Shown here one piece after another: positions 29,644 through 40,085 of a stretch of 64,000 bases of DNA. Position 1 is the first letter of the stretch; each line of letters starts with the position of its first letter. The position numbers were made by a program, and so were the translations under genes. Source of the stretch: Asaia prunellae JCM 25354 (lineage in GTDB: Bacteria > Pseudomonadota > Alphaproteobacteria > Acetobacterales > Acetobacteraceae); the NCBI RefSeq assembly GCF_000613885.1, contig NZ_BAJV01000008.1, forward strand, positions 62,001 to 126,000, read 5' to 3'. The notes beneath the pieces were generated by a model that was not told the DNA's origin, did not search any database, and was given only the letters and a program-made list of their open reading frames with translations.

Positions 29644-31379
29644 TCAGACCTCTTCTGCCTTCCAATGTCTCTTCTTTGTTGATTTACCAATACCGGGGTT
29701 CAGACAGTTGCACGGGTCGAGATCCCGGTAGTGGTCAAGTATTTCAGTGCCTGCTTCATACAGATGACCAAGATTATGCTCTGCCGGATATCGCGCGCCG
29801 CGTGCAGCAAGCAGCTCCAGCATTTCGTGTTCTACAGCTTCTGCTGATTCACCGGGTTCAAGCACATAATCCTGGTGCATTACGTGACAAAGAAAATGTC
29901 CGTAATAGATTTTGTGCTTGATACGGCGACTGATCCTCTCGGGAAGATGTTCGAACCAGTCCGGGTCATTACGACGCAGGGCAATATCCAGCGCCACGAT
30001 TTCCCCCGCTGTGGAGCCTTTTACAGCACGACAACGCAAGGCAGCACCAGCTGCAGCGAAACGATGCAGAAAGGCACGCTTGCCCTCATCGTCATTACAG
30101 GCAAACCAGTCAAATCCATCCTGACCGCTGCTCTCTCCGGTATCGATTTCCTGAAGATGTTTCCTGACTTTTCCGGCAAGATCATGAGAGACGCGTAGCA
30201 TCAGATGATGCTCGAAACGTTTTCGAAAATCCGCATTTTTTCCGGAATCTGGTCTGGCAAGAGACGTCCGATCTTCTGCATCACACGATCAGTGATATGG
30301 GGCGGCAGAAAATTGAAGCCAGACAGATAATTATCAAGCCATGCCTTGGCTGCAAACAATCCCGGGATAGAATTTGTACCCAGATAACGGATAAGTGCCA
30401 CCGTATCGCGGCCATAGGCTTCTGCAATACGAAAGGCTTCCCGGTGCATGTATTCAGCGGCAATCGGCAATTCGTCATGGGCTGTCAGCAGATAACGGCG
30501 AAGAGCTTCGAGCCTGGCTGGGCTATTGGTGCCGATATAGAAGACCTGGCTGTTCTTTTCCGCCGGGAAGGAATCAACACGTACGGCAAAGACAATCAGC
30601 TTGCCCGCGCACCCTGAAGCGTCGAACCACCGGGCGCTGTCCTGATTATAACGCGCAGGTGTATCTGCTTCCACATCGCGTACATGGGCAACATAACGAT
30701 CATCATGCCCCCTTGCATCGGGCCAATCGATCTCGTCAGCTCTCAGGGCCCCGCTTTCCAGGCGGGCAAGGGCCTTGACCGGGTCCTTGTCTAGTCTGAT
30801 GCCCAGATGATTGACAAGCTCGAGTCTTCCTTCTGCCGTAACCCGACCGAAAAGAGCCATCTCGGTATAGGCAGGACCTCGCTGTACCAACGCCCCGCCT
30901 GAATTATTGCTGATCCCTCCAAGCACAGAAGCACCGATACAGGACGAGCCGATTACCGAATGGGGTTCGCGCCCGTAACGTGCCAGTGTGGTCTCCAGTT
31001 TGTGCAGGGTGGTGCCTGGCAGGCAGATCACCTGTCTGCCCCCACCGAGCAGATGCATGCCGCGCAAACGCCGGGTACTGATCAGGATAACAGGGCGATC
31101 ATAACTGTCGCCATCGGGGGTAGAGCCGCCTGTCAGACCTGTATTGGCGGCCTGAACAATCAGGATCTGATCAGCCGCTACGCAAAGCTCGGCAACGCGC
31201 CAGAATTCGACCAATGTACGAGGACGGATAACGGCCCGGACCGGACCCGAGCCAAATCTGTACCCTCTAGTATAGGGCGCTGTCGCATGAGGGGCGACCA
31301 GCACATGAGGTGTCCCGACGATCTGTCGCAGAAGAACCAGCAGTCTGTCTGCATGCATGGTGGGTTCCGTCAGGCGCAT
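29644..31379 (-). CDS. dld: Quinone-dependent D-lactate dehydrogenase, frameshifted
   Basis: Peripheral membrane FAD enzyme that oxidises D-lactate to pyruvate and passes electrons to the quinone pool. The FAD-binding loop A-A-N-T-G-L-T-G-G-S-T-P and the C-I-G-A-S-V-L-G-G-I-S-N-N-S-G-G block match E. coli Dld; the membrane-binding C-terminal domain follows (H-R-E-A-F, then Y-Y-G-H-F-L-C-H-V-M-H-Q-D). The gene is split at 30201. Adding one A on the coding strand (T4 run at 30220-30223) converts the false end into F-E-K-R-F-E-H-H-L-M-L-R and gives 578 aa, close to the 571 aa E. coli protein. It could use D-lactate from gloB and feed the bd-type oxidase. Confidence 0.9.
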
Positions 31380-31514
31380 GATCGTCTTCCTTTGCTTCGC
31401 GATACCCGTGGCATGATTAGTTCAGGCACCTATCGGGTATTGCCTGCTCCCTCTCGGGGGAACCCTTTTCCTCCAGAAAAAAGCTCCCGTCATCTTACGC
31501 CTCGGACAGAAAAA

Positions 31515-32790
31515 TCACGTTGAGGATCGGTCAATACGGCTCAGACCACCCATATAAGGCTGAAGCACCTGAGGAATCTCGACAGTACCTTCTGCCGTCT
31601 GACCATTTTCCATGACCGCAATCAGCGTACGACCGACTGCAAGGCCTGATCCGTTGAGCGTATGAACGAAGGCAGGACCGTTTTCACTGCGATAACGTGC
31701 GTTCATGCGACGCGCCTGAAAATCGCGCGTGTTCGAACAGGACGAGATCTCACGCCACGCTTTTTGTCCAGGCAGCCAGCCTTCGAGATCAAAGGTTCTG
31801 GCTGCACCGAAACCGGTATCACCCGCACAAAGCAGCATACGGCGATAGGGAATATTCAGACGCTCGAGAATACTCTCAGCACAGCGCGTCATGCGTTCAT
31901 GTTCATCCGCACTTGCCTCCGGTGTCGTGACAGAGACGAGTTCAACCTTGCTGAACTGGTGCTGACGCAACATGCCGCGCACATCACGCCCGGCAGAACC
32001 TGCTTCGGAGCGGAAGCAGTTCGACAGCGCCGTCATGCGTATGGGCAGCGTCTTCGCATCAAGTATCTCGCCTGCCACGCTGGCGGTCAGCGGCACTTCT
32101 GCCGTTGGAATCAGCCAGCGACCATCAGTCGTCTGGAAGGAGTCCTCAGCAAATTTCGGCAGCTTGTCTGTGCCATACATGGCTGCGTCATTGACAAGCA
32201 GCGGTACGATGGTCTCGCTATAGCCAAATTCCCGGGTATGGACGTCAAGCATGAACTGACCCAGCGCACGTTCCAGGCGGGCAAGAGCACCGCGCAGCAC
32301 GGTAAAGCGGGCGCCAGACAGCTTTGCGGCAGTCGAGAAATCCATCAGACCCAGCTGTTCTCCGAGTTCGAAATGCTGCTTCGGCTCGAAATCGAAAACC
32401 GGTACCTCACCCCATTGATGAACGACCTGATTGGCGTCCTCATCGCGCCCTTCGGGCACGGGTATCATCCAGACGGTTGGGAAGGCTTGCAAGGGTCGCG
32501 GTGATCTCGCTCTCAATGGCCGAGGCGCTGGCTTCGAGCGCCGCGATGTGGTCACGCAGCTCGACAGCTTTCTGTTCCAGCGCAGTCGTGTCCTGCCCTG
32601 TCTTCTTACCCTGGCCAATCTCCTTCGCTAGAATCTTGCGCTGGGCCTGCTGTTCCTGAAGAGCCTGAAGGGCAGCGCGACGCTCCTCATCGCGACGAAC
32701 CAGATCACCAGCGACGGGCGACAGGCCACGACGGGCCAGAGCAGCATCAAAACCGGTCGGATCGGCGCGAAGGGCGCGCAAGTCATGCAT
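31515..32790 (-). CDS. serS: Serine-tRNA ligase, frameshifted
   Basis: Class II synthetase for tRNA-Ser. The N-terminal coiled-coil arm ([11 protein letters not shown] onward, about 110 residues) is in one frame. The catalytic domain with the T-A-E-V-P-L motif, [14 protein letters not shown] and late [10 protein letters not shown] is in another. The join needs net loss of one base: deleting one of GGG at 32460-32462 gives [14 protein letters not shown], the expected family sequence, and a 424 aa protein. It is the only site in the window that looks like an extra rather than a missing base. It follows tatC on the minus strand. Confidence 0.92.
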
Positions 32791-32812
32791 GTGAATTCTA
32801 TCCCGTCAGGTG

Positions 32813-33592
32813 TCAGTCAATCGTTACAGGGCGTGGCTCGGCAAACCGGGCCGTAATAATCGAGATTTCATACAGAAAGATCAGCGGAACGGCGAGGCCC
32901 ACCTGCGTGATCACATCAGGGGGGGCCAGAACAGCAGCAATCACAAAGGCTCCGACAATGGCATAGCGGCGGAATTTCTTGAGCCCTGCTGCTGTCACGA
33001 TCCCGACACGCGCAAGCAGCGTCAGCACCACGGGCAGTTCAAACGCCACGCCAAAAGCAAGAATCAGCTTCATGACCAGAGAGAGATAGTCTGAGACCTT
33101 GGCCTGCAATTCGATATGCATGCCGTGAGACCCTGCCGGAGCAGTCTGGAATGACAGGAAGAAACGCCAGGCAATCGGGAAAATGAAGTAATAGGCAAGC
33201 GTCGCGCCGACCAGAAACAGAACCGGTGTGGCAATCAGAAACGGAGCAAAAGCGCGCTTCTCGTTCCTGTAGAGGCCCGGCGCGATAAAAATCCAGGCCT
33301 GCATGGCGATGATCGGAAACGACAGAAAAGCTGCTCCGAAAAACGCGACACGCACATAGGTAAAAAACGCTTCCGAAAGCGCCGTATAAATAAGATGGGG
33401 CTCTTCACCCTGCTGACGCATGATCCGCGCCAGCGGGTCAGCGAGAAACAGGTAGATCTGCTCGGAAAAATGATAGCAGACCAGAAAGGCGATGATGAAA
33501 GCTGCGAGCGACCAGATGAGACGTTTGCGCAACTCGATCAGATGCTCAAGCAGCGGCATCGCCTTGTCGTCGAGAGAGTTATCATTCGTCAT
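32813..33592 (-). CDS. tatC: Sec-independent protein translocase subunit TatC
   Basis: 259 aa polytopic inner-membrane protein that recognises twin-arginine signal peptides. The conserved N-terminal H-L-I-E-L-R-K-R-L block (residues about 16-24), the P-G-L-Y-x-x-E-K loop and six hydrophobic spans are visible. Its ATG overlaps the repaired tatB stop as ATGA. It acts with TatB from the adjacent gene. At least one likely Tat substrate is encoded at 10792-11550. Confidence 0.95.
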   Translation of the reverse strand: MTNDNSLDDKAMPLLEHLIELRKRLIWSLAAFIIAFLVCYHFSEQIYLFLADPLARIMRQQGEEPHLIYTALSEAFFTYVRVAFFGAAFLSFPIIAMQAWIFIAPGLYRNEKRAFAPFLIATPVLFLVGATLAYYFIFPIAWRFFLSFQTAPAGSHGMHIELQAKVSDYLSLVMKLILAFGVAFELPVVLTLLARVGIVTAAGLKKFRRYAIVGAFVIAAVLAPPDVITQVGLAVPLIFLYEISIITARFAEPRPVTID

Positions 33593-34187
33593 GGCGCGGT
33601 CGGACAGTCTGTCTGAAGATGGGTCACGTTCGGAGCGGCAGGCTCGGTCGTTGGCGGCGGCGGATCAAGTGCGACACGACGCCCGTTATGAATAACTCTC
33701 AGCGGTGGTATGACTGCGGGTGCATGCCATAGCTTCTGTTCATGATGCAGTCGGCGCGCGTGAGAGGGGGTATGATGGATGGACCCCGCGTTTCCTCAGG
33801 CTGGCGTTCGACAGGTTCTGTACTGGTGACTCCGGGGCCGCTCACAGGGATAACAGAGGGAGACGCAGTCCCTGTTCCGGGAGCTGATAATGAAGGCGGC
33901 GGCGTGAAATCGAGACTCTTGCTGATCGTCTGATCTGAATCGATAGTGCGGGCAATTCGATCACGGAAGTCGAAACGCTTGAGATCACGCAGATGATCAC
34001 GGGCTTCCCCCAGATCAGCCTCACGGATCATTTCATCAACATGCCCTTGAAATTCTGACGCCATACGGCGCACGGCCTTGATGCCCCGACTGACAGCGCG
34101 AATGGCAGTCGGCATATCCTTGGGGCCGATGAAAACCAGCGCCACAACAACAATCAGCGCAATTTCCGACCAGCTGAAATCGAACAT
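33589..34187 (-). CDS. tatB: Sec-independent protein translocase subunit TatB, frameshifted in a G5 run
   Basis: Membrane-anchored Tat component: a single N-terminal helix (M-F-D-F-S-W-S-E-I-A-L-I-V-V-V-A-L-V-F-I-G-P-K-D-M-P), an amphipathic helix, and a long Pro/Thr-rich cytosolic tail. As written it ends at 33699. Adding one C to the coding-strand C5 run (33766-33770) extends the tail to a TGA at 33589-33591 that overlaps the tatC ATG, removing a 106-base empty gap and giving 199 aa. The Glu near residue 8 and the G-P hinge are typical of TatB rather than TatA. No separate tatA lies beside it. Confidence 0.88.
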
Positions 34188-34225
34188 GTTCCCCACTCAT
34201 CACAAAAGCCCGATTTATGGGGCGC

Positions 34226-34801
34226 CTATTTTATGCCCTGCTGGGTCACGATCCGTCCTGCCTGCGCGGCCGCATCAGGATCGAGCAGCAATTCATCCCG
34301 ACGTGGAAGAGCACCAAGATCACTCAGGCCGAAACTGCTGAGAAAATGCGCCGAGGTTCCCCAGAGAATGGGCCGTCCCGGAACTTCCTTGCGCCCTTTT
34401 GGCATGATCAGTCCATCCTCGATCAGCGTGTCGAGCACGGTCTGACTTAGCGAAACGCCACGTATGCCCTCTATATCGGCGCGCGTGCAGGGCTGATGAT
34501 AGGCGATGATCGCGAGCGTTTCCATGGCGGAACGGCTCAGACGGCGGGGTTTCTCAACAATACGCGTCAGAGCGGGTGCAATTTCAGAGCGGGTGCGAAA
34601 CTGCCATCCTTTGGCAACGGCCACGAGTTCAACCGCATGATCTTCATAACGCAGGCGAATTTCAGCAAGCACCGGACCAAGTATATTCTCATCAGCACCC
34701 TGCGTAACCACAAACTGTCTGAGCGCATTTTCCGAAACCGGTTCGACACTGGCAAAAATCAGCCCTTCCACCAGCCGGGAGAGAGACGTCAGCGCATCCA
34801 T
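34226..34801 (-). CDS. scpB: Segregation and condensation protein B
   Basis: 191 aa kleisin-associated winged-helix protein that works with Smc and ScpA in chromosome condensation and segregation. Typical features are L-V-E-G-L-I-F-A-S-x-E-P at the start and the E-T-L-A-I-I-A-Y-H-Q-P-x-T-R-A-D-I-E-x-I-R-G block in the middle. Its start overlaps the scpA stop (TAATG), indicating coupled translation. tatB follows 38 bases downstream. Confidence 0.93.
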   Translation of the reverse strand: MDALTSLSRLVEGLIFASVEPVSENALRQFVVTQGADENILGPVLAEIRLRYEDHAVELVAVAKGWQFRTRSEIAPALTRIVEKPRRLSRSAMETLAIIAYHQPCTRADIEGIRGVSLSQTVLDTLIEDGLIMPKGRKEVPGRPILWGTSAHFLSSFGLSDLGALPRRDELLLDPDAAAQAGRIVTQQGIK

Positions 34802-35616
34802 TACTCTTCTTCCTTCTGTGGGGCCCTGAGCATGATTTCAGCAAAGACACCATCCTGCTTCAGTTCGACAGCGCCACTCTTGGCCATTTCGAGCCCTGCA
34901 ACGAGTGCGCTGGCAAGAGCTGCGGCGCGCGCGCGAGGTGCCGTACTCTCTTGGGCGGGCAACAAAGAGGTCAGTTTCTGCCAGCCTGCGATCTCGCTGG
35001 CATTGAGCAGGCGCTGCAATGCCGAAACGGCTTCCGTCACGGTCCAGTAGCGCGGTCGGGGTGGTGCGTAGAAACGCTTGCGCCCCTTGCGGCGCGTCAT
35101 GGCAAGATAGGCAGTGATCAGACCAACCATATCAACACGCAAACCGGAGCGATCGATCTGGGTCATGTCCTCGCCGCATCCTCTGGCAAAGACATGCTCG
35201 CCCAGACGGGGGCGATTATCCAGCCAAAGTGAAAGCCCGCGAATGGCCTCAAGTTCGAGCAGACGGCCCTGAAGGAGACCCGCGGCTTCCTCGGCCTCAC
35301 CATCAGCTTCGTTTTCTGCTGGCAGAAGCAGACGGGATTTGAGCCAGGTCAGCCAGGCCGCCATGACCAGCCAGTCTGCAGCCAGTTCAAGCCGGATCTG
35401 ACGGGCGCCTTCAACGAAAGCGAGATATTGCTCAACCAGTTGCAGGATAGAGATCTGTGCCAGATCAACCTTCTGGGCACGTGCCAGGTCGAGCAGAAGA
35501 TCAAGCGGCCCTTCAAAACCGGTCAGGGACAGATGAGGCACGGTTTCCTGTGTCTCACCTGCCAGAAAAACGGAACCTCCCTCACCCATTGCTGTCAGAA
35601 GACCGCCGGTGTGCAC
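34801..35616 (-). CDS. scpA: Segregation and condensation protein A
   Basis: Up to 271 aa kleisin subunit of the Smc-ScpAB complex. The conserved F-E-G-P-L-D-L-L-L-D-L-A-R motif is near residue 34, the Y-L-x-M-A-A-W-L-T-W-L-K-S-R-like region (written V-M-A-A-W-L-T-W-L-K-S-R-L-L-L-P) follows, and a C-terminal winged helix ends E-I-M-L-R. Two starts are possible: ATG 35616, which overlaps the upstream SPOR gene by 22 bases, or ATG 35589, 5 bases after that gene's stop. The family core begins after both. In many alphaproteobacteria nagZ sits between the SPOR gene and scpA; it is absent here. Confidence 0.92.
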   Translation of the reverse strand: MHTGGLLTAMGEGGSVFLAGETQETVPHLSLTGFEGPLDLLLDLARAQKVDLAQISILQLVEQYLAFVEGARQIRLELAADWLVMAAWLTWLKSRLLLPAENEADGEAEEAAGLLQGRLLELEAIRGLSLWLDNRPRLGEHVFARGCGEDMTQIDRSGLRVDMVGLITAYLAMTRRKGRKRFYAPPRPRYWTVTEAVSALQRLLNASEIAGWQKLTSLLPAQESTAPRARAAALASALVAGLEMAKSGAVELKQDGVFAEIMLRAPQKEEE

Positions 35617-36641
35617 GCGATGGATCGTGCATGCAGACGCACACAGAAAGCGCGCGCCGATTGTGATGAGTCAAACCCGCCTACACGCAGGCGATAAAAG
35701 ACATGACCGTTGATTGTCTTCTGTTCGATAACAGGCTCACGTCCAGACAGAAGATCACTCGCCTGTTTTGAAAGCCGCGTCCAGGTCGCCCTGGCATCGG
35801 CATCGCTGCCCAGTGCCGCAAGCTGAACCATATGCCCGCCACTGTCATTTTTGGCAGCCGGTGTTGGCGCAGGCGCAGGCTTTGCTTCCTCCTTTTTCGG
35901 CGCGACCCTGGTCTCGGGCCTTGGCGTAAGCTCTTCAGGTCTGGGTGGCGCCGGTTCTGTCACCTTTTCCGGCGCTGCTTCTTTCGGCGCCGGTGGCGGG
36001 GATGCTGCAGGTGGCGTTGCGCTGGTCTGGGGCTGCGCAGCACTGTCTGTCCCGCTATCCACAGGAGCTTGTGTTGCAGCAGGTGCTGCCGGCGGCGTCT
36101 CGGGAGCTGTGCGTGCCGCCAGAGCCTCGGGGCGTGGCTGCTCGGGTTCGGGCGCAAGATGGGCCTCGCCCTGCCCTGACACGTCAAGATCGGTAGCATC
36201 ACCCATGATCTGCATGCCGCCCGGATCGGCGGGCCGATCACGCACAGGACCAGGGGGCGGACCAATAACAGGGATGCCGCCAGAATGGCCGCCCAGCAGA
36301 GACCAGCCACCAACACCCACAACCAGAAGAGCCCCGAGCCCTACCGCACCGTAAACAAGACGACGCGTCATCACATCGGAGCCAAGCAGGGCGCTCAGTC
36401 CCCCGCCTGTTGCACTGCGACGACGGAAAACAGGCTCCTCATCATAATCGGCACTCAGACGCTCGCGCGGCGGCGACGTACGAGGATTCTCGCGCATCGG
36501 AGAAGACTCTGCCCCGTAAGAAGGGGGGCGCGTATCGGTGAAACGCGGATCATTGGCGCGTCGGTCACTGCCACCCGGCTGGCGAGGGCTCTCTTCCCCG
36601 GTCTGCCTGTCGTCGCGCCAGTCTGGCGTGTCGTCGTTCAT
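35595..36641 (-). CDS. SPOR-domain membrane protein
   Basis: 348 aa bitopic protein. A charged cytosolic N-terminus (about 95 residues) precedes one membrane helix (L-V-Y-G-A-V-G-L-G-A-L-L-V-V-G-V-G-G-W), a long Pro/Ala/Glu-rich periplasmic linker, and a C-terminal SPOR domain (M-V-Q-L-A-A-L-G-S ... F-Y-R-L-R-V-G-G-F). SPOR domains bind denuded peptidoglycan at division sites. The start overlaps the argS stop as ATGA. The argS-SPOR-scpA order is conserved in alphaproteobacteria. Confidence 0.88.
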   Translation of the reverse strand: MNDDTPDWRDDRQTGEESPRQPGGSDRRANDPRFTDTRPPSYGAESSPMRENPRTSPPRERLSADYDEEPVFRRRSATGGGLSALLGSDVMTRRLVYGAVGLGALLVVGVGGWSLLGGHSGGIPVIGPPPGPVRDRPADPGGMQIMGDATDLDVSGQGEAHLAPEPEQPRPEALAARTAPETPPAAPAATQAPVDSGTDSAAQPQTSATPPAASPPPAPKEAAPEKVTEPAPPRPEELTPRPETRVAPKKEEAKPAPAPTPAAKNDSGGHMVQLAALGSDADARATWTRLSKQASDLLSGREPVIEQKTINGHVFYRLRVGGFDSSQSARAFCVRLHARSIACTPAVF

Positions 36642-38440
36642 CGCATCTCCTCAACCGGCTCGACGCCGAGAATGGCCAGACCACAACGCAGCACGCTGGC
36701 AACCGAGACCACAAGTGCGAGTTTGGCCAGACTCGCTGCCTTGTCATGTTCATGCAGGAAGCGCAGCGTCGTATCCTCTCGCCCCTTGTTCCACAAGGCA
36801 TGGAAATCAGCTGCCAGTTCGCCGCAATAATAGGCAATGCGATGCGGCTCACGCGTCTGGGCCGCGCCCTCGACCACACGCGGGAAGGTCGAGAGACGAC
36901 GCAGCACGGCAAGCTCGACATCAGACCCGAGACGGGACAGCTCTGCCCCTGTCAGAGAGGCGTCGGTTGTCACATCGGCACCGAACATCGCCTCGGCACT
37001 GCGCATGACCGAGCGACACCGTGCATGGGCATATTGCACGTAAAACACAGGGTTATCACGTGTCTGGGCCACGACCGCATCAAGGTCGAAATCCATCTGG
37101 GCGTCAGCCTTGCGTGTCAGCATGGTAAAACGCACAGCGTCACGCCCCACCTCGTCCAGCAGATCACGCAGTGTGACGAAGGTGCCGGCACGCTTGGACA
37201 TGCGCACAGGCTCGCCGCCCTTCATGATGCGCACGATCTGGCACATCACAACCTCGAATCCCGTCTTGCCATCGGTCAGGGCGCTCACGGCAGCCCGCAT
37301 ACGAGAGACATAGCCGCCATGATCGGCGCCAAGCACGTCGATCAGCTCGTCGGCGTTCCGTGCCTTCTGGGCATGATAGCGATATCATTGGCAAAATAGG
37401 TGTTGCTGCCATCAGATTTGCGCAATGCACGGTCAACGTCGTCACCAAACTGCGTGGAGCGGAACAGGGTCTGGGGGCGCGGCTCCCAGTCTTCCGGTGT
37501 CTTGCCCTTGGGTGGCTCGAGCACGCTTCATAAAGAAGGCCCTTGGCGTCGAGTGCGTTGATCGCCTCATCAACCTGGCCGCTGGCAAGGGTTTCAGCTT
37601 CAGATGAGAAGACTTCGTGATTAATGCCCAGAAGCCCGAGATCAGTGCGGATCTCTTCCATCATGACCCTGAGAGTTGCAGTACGCACGATCTCGAACCA
37701 GACAGACGGGTCAGCGGGCTGGCCGGAGACATCAGCAAGGCTCTTGCCATGTTCGGCAGCGAGCGTCTCACCGACCGGAATCAGATACTCGCCCTGATAC
37801 TGCAGGCCGGTGGGCGTAAGTGCAGAGAATGCTTCGACATCGACCTGCGTCCCGATGGCCTGCAGATAGCGCCAGTAAGCCGCCCAGGTAAGCGCAATAA
37901 CCTGCGCGCCTGCATCGTTGATATAATATTCCTTGGTAACCCTGTGACCGGTCTTGGCCAGAAGATTGGCCAGCGCGTCACCTACAACAGCCCCGCGGCA
38001 GTGACCGACATGCATGGGCCCTGTCGGATTGGCCGAGACATATTCCACATTCACGCGACGGCCTGCACCGATGCGCGACTCACCAAAGCGCGGCCCCGCC
38101 TCAATGACAGAGCGCGCGACCGATTGCAGCACGTCGGGGCTGAGCGTCAGATTTACAAAACCGGGCCCTGCAGATTCTGCCTGGCAACACCGGGGAGTGC
38201 CGAAAGCAGCGGCACCAGATCTGCCGCAATATCGACCGGGCGACGACGGGCAAATTTCGATGCCAGAAGCGCCGCATTGGTGGCCATGTCTCCATGAGCC
38301 GCATCACGCGCGGGGGTAAGCTCGACACGTGCGGCGATCTCGTCCGGCAGATCCGCTACGACAGAACGCAACGCCTCTCGCACCTGCCCCTGATAACGGG
38401 CAAAAAGGCAATCGTGTGTGGGCGCTTGTGTATCGGACAT
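36638..38440 (-). CDS. argS: Arginine-tRNA ligase, with three frameshifts
   Basis: Class I synthetase for tRNA-Arg. The N-terminal additional domain begins at M-S-D-T-Q-A-P-T. The HIGH-type motif is in [15 protein letters not shown], and the anticodon-binding domain ends [11 protein letters not shown]. Four blocks lie in three frames. Each join is repaired by one base: CC at 38180-38181 ([11 protein letters not shown]), C at 37526 (Y-E-G-V-L-E-P-P), and G at 37379 (D-I-A-Y-H-A-Q-K). The repaired length is 601 aa, near the usual size. No function-destroying change is seen other than the shifts, so base-calling error is more likely than decay. Confidence 0.9.
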
Positions 38441-38479
38441 GAGGGCCTTGCGTTCCTGACGTGGTTCTTGCTGCCTGTA

Positions 38480-39652
38480 TCAACCCAGCATCGAGAGTTC
38501 CGTCAACCGTCGATGTTCATCCATCGCAAAACGATCAGTCATTCCTGCGATATAATCGGCCACAACACGACGCCGACCAGCCTCGTCCGAGGTCCTGGCT
38601 TTTTCGCGCCAGCCATCGGGTAACAGGCTCGGATCTTCAGATAATATCTCGAAAACGGCGGTTATCGCCAGGCGCGCCTTGCGCGTCATGCGGTTCACCT
38701 TCCAGTGACGATACATGCGCGCATAGAGAAACTTGCGGATCTCCTTGTTCTCTCGTGCAATGGTCTCGCTGAAGGCCACGACAGGCATGGGCGCATGGCG
38801 GATATCATCTGCCGATTCCGGCTTGAGGGCTTCTATATTGGCGCGGGTCTGCTGTGTCAGATCAGTGACCAGCACATTGATGACCTGCCGTATGGTCTCG
38901 TGCCGGATACGCCGTTCCCGTTCATAACGGTCATCCGCCCGGGCGCCTGCCATGGCGCGTTCGAGCGCAGGTCCCACGATGGGCAGGCCTGCAATATCAT
39001 CAAGCGCGAGCAGACCGGCGCGCAAGCCATCGTCGAGATCATGGCCATGATAAGCGATATCGTCGGAAAGGGCCGCCACCTGTGCTTCTGCCGAAGCATA
39101 GCTGGCGAGATCGAGATGGTGCCGCTGGTCGTAGTCGAACAGATAGGACGTCGGACGTTTGACCGGCCCGTTATGCTTGGCAAGACCTTCAAGCGTTTCC
39201 CAGGTGAGGTTCAATCCGTCGAAAGCATGATAACGGCCTTCAAGATGGGTCACGAGGCGCAGCGACTGGGTGTTATGATCAAATCCGCCCCAGTCTTTCA
39301 TGCAGAGCTTCAGGGCATCTTCGCCCGCATGACCAAAAGGCGTGTGACCAAGATCATGCGCCAGAGCCAACGCCTCGGTGAGATCCTCATCCAGCTTGAG
39401 CTGCCGTGCGACAGAGCGTGCGATCTGAGCCACTTCAAGCGAATGGGTCAGACGCGTGCGGAAGAAGTCACCCTCGTGATTGATGAAGACCTGCGTCTTG
39501 TATTGCAGGGTACGAAACCCGGCGGAATGGATCACACGATCACGGTCACGCTGCCAGGGTGAGCGCGTGGGGGCATCTTCTTCAGTATGAAGGCGGCCTC
39601 TCGCGGTCTCGCGACGCACGGCATAGGGGGCGACATCCTGGCTGATCATCAT
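38480..39652 (-). CDS. dgt: Deoxyguanosinetriphosphate triphosphohydrolase-like HD protein
   Basis: 390 aa HD-domain phosphohydrolase that removes triphosphate from dNTPs, controlling their pool. Metal ligands are in R-L-T-H-S-L-E-V and A-L-A-H-D-L-G-H-T-P-F-G-H-A-G. R-D-R-V-I-H-S-A-G-F-R is the typical entry motif. Start at M-M-I-S-Q-D-V (39652 or 39649) fits the family; the frame is open for about 70 codons upstream but these lie on the divergent erpA promoter and gene. It shares a short divergent promoter region of 55 bases with erpA. Confidence 0.9.
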   Translation of the reverse strand: MMISQDVAPYAVRRETARGRLHTEEDAPTRSPWQRDRDRVIHSAGFRTLQYKTQVFINHEGDFFRTRLTHSLEVAQIARSVARQLKLDEDLTEALALAHDLGHTPFGHAGEDALKLCMKDWGGFDHNTQSLRLVTHLEGRYHAFDGLNLTWETLEGLAKHNGPVKRPTSYLFDYDQRHHLDLASYASAEAQVAALSDDIAYHGHDLDDGLRAGLLALDDIAGLPIVGPALERAMAGARADDRYERERRIRHETIRQVINVLVTDLTQQTRANIEALKPESADDIRHAPMPVVAFSETIARENKEIRKFLYARMYRHWKVNRMTRKARLAITAVFEILSEDPSLLPDGWREKARTSDEAGRRRVVADYIAGMTDRFAMDEHRRLTELSMLG

Positions 39653-39707
39653 GTTTCTCCACATCGCCCGCTTTGAGCGGGCGCATTGCCGCATTATATG
39701 GGAAAAA

Positions 39708-40079
39708 ATGAGCCAGACCACGCCCCCTTCCGCCGCGCCCTTTCCGGGCCGCTTTTCGGTCTCTGCCGGTGCCGCCGCCCGGATTTCGGAGATCATCTCG
39801 CAGCAGGCTGACCCGTCAGGGCTTGCCCTGCGCGTTGCGGTACTGGCCGGGGGATGCAACGGCTTCCAGTATCAGTTCAAACTCGACAGCGAGCGCGCCG
39901 CTGATGACGTGGTGATCGAACAGGATGGCGCCACGGTGCTGGTGGATCCGGTGAGCCTTGATCTGCTGGAAGGGGCTCAGCTTGAATTTGTGGACAAACT
40001 GATGGGTGCGCACTTCACGGTCAGCAACCCCAATGCCGCCTCATCCTGCGGTTGCGGCACCAGTTTCTCTCTGGCCTGA
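39708..40079 (+). CDS. erpA: Iron-sulfur cluster insertion protein (IscA/ErpA type)
   Basis: 123 aa A-type carrier that delivers Fe-S clusters. The three conserved cysteines are visible: Cys50 in G-G-C-N-G-F-Q-Y, and Cys114 and Cys116 in S-C-G-C-G-T-S-F. ATG 39708 is preceded by GGAAAAA. It is divergent from dgt and only 6 bases before xthA, so the two probably form an operon. Confidence 0.9.
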   Translation: MSQTTPPSAAPFPGRFSVSAGAAARISEIISQQADPSGLALRVAVLAGGCNGFQYQFKLDSERAADDVVIEQDGATVLVDPVSLDLLEGAQLEFVDKLMGAHFTVSNPNAASSCGCGTSFSLA

Positions 40080-40085
40080 CCGATC

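Noticed and set aside
29538-29921. 127-codon plus-strand reading frame in the dld 3' region
   Set aside because: Most of it is antisense to dld; only the part before 29643 is free, and it lacks a ribosome binding site and any family feature.
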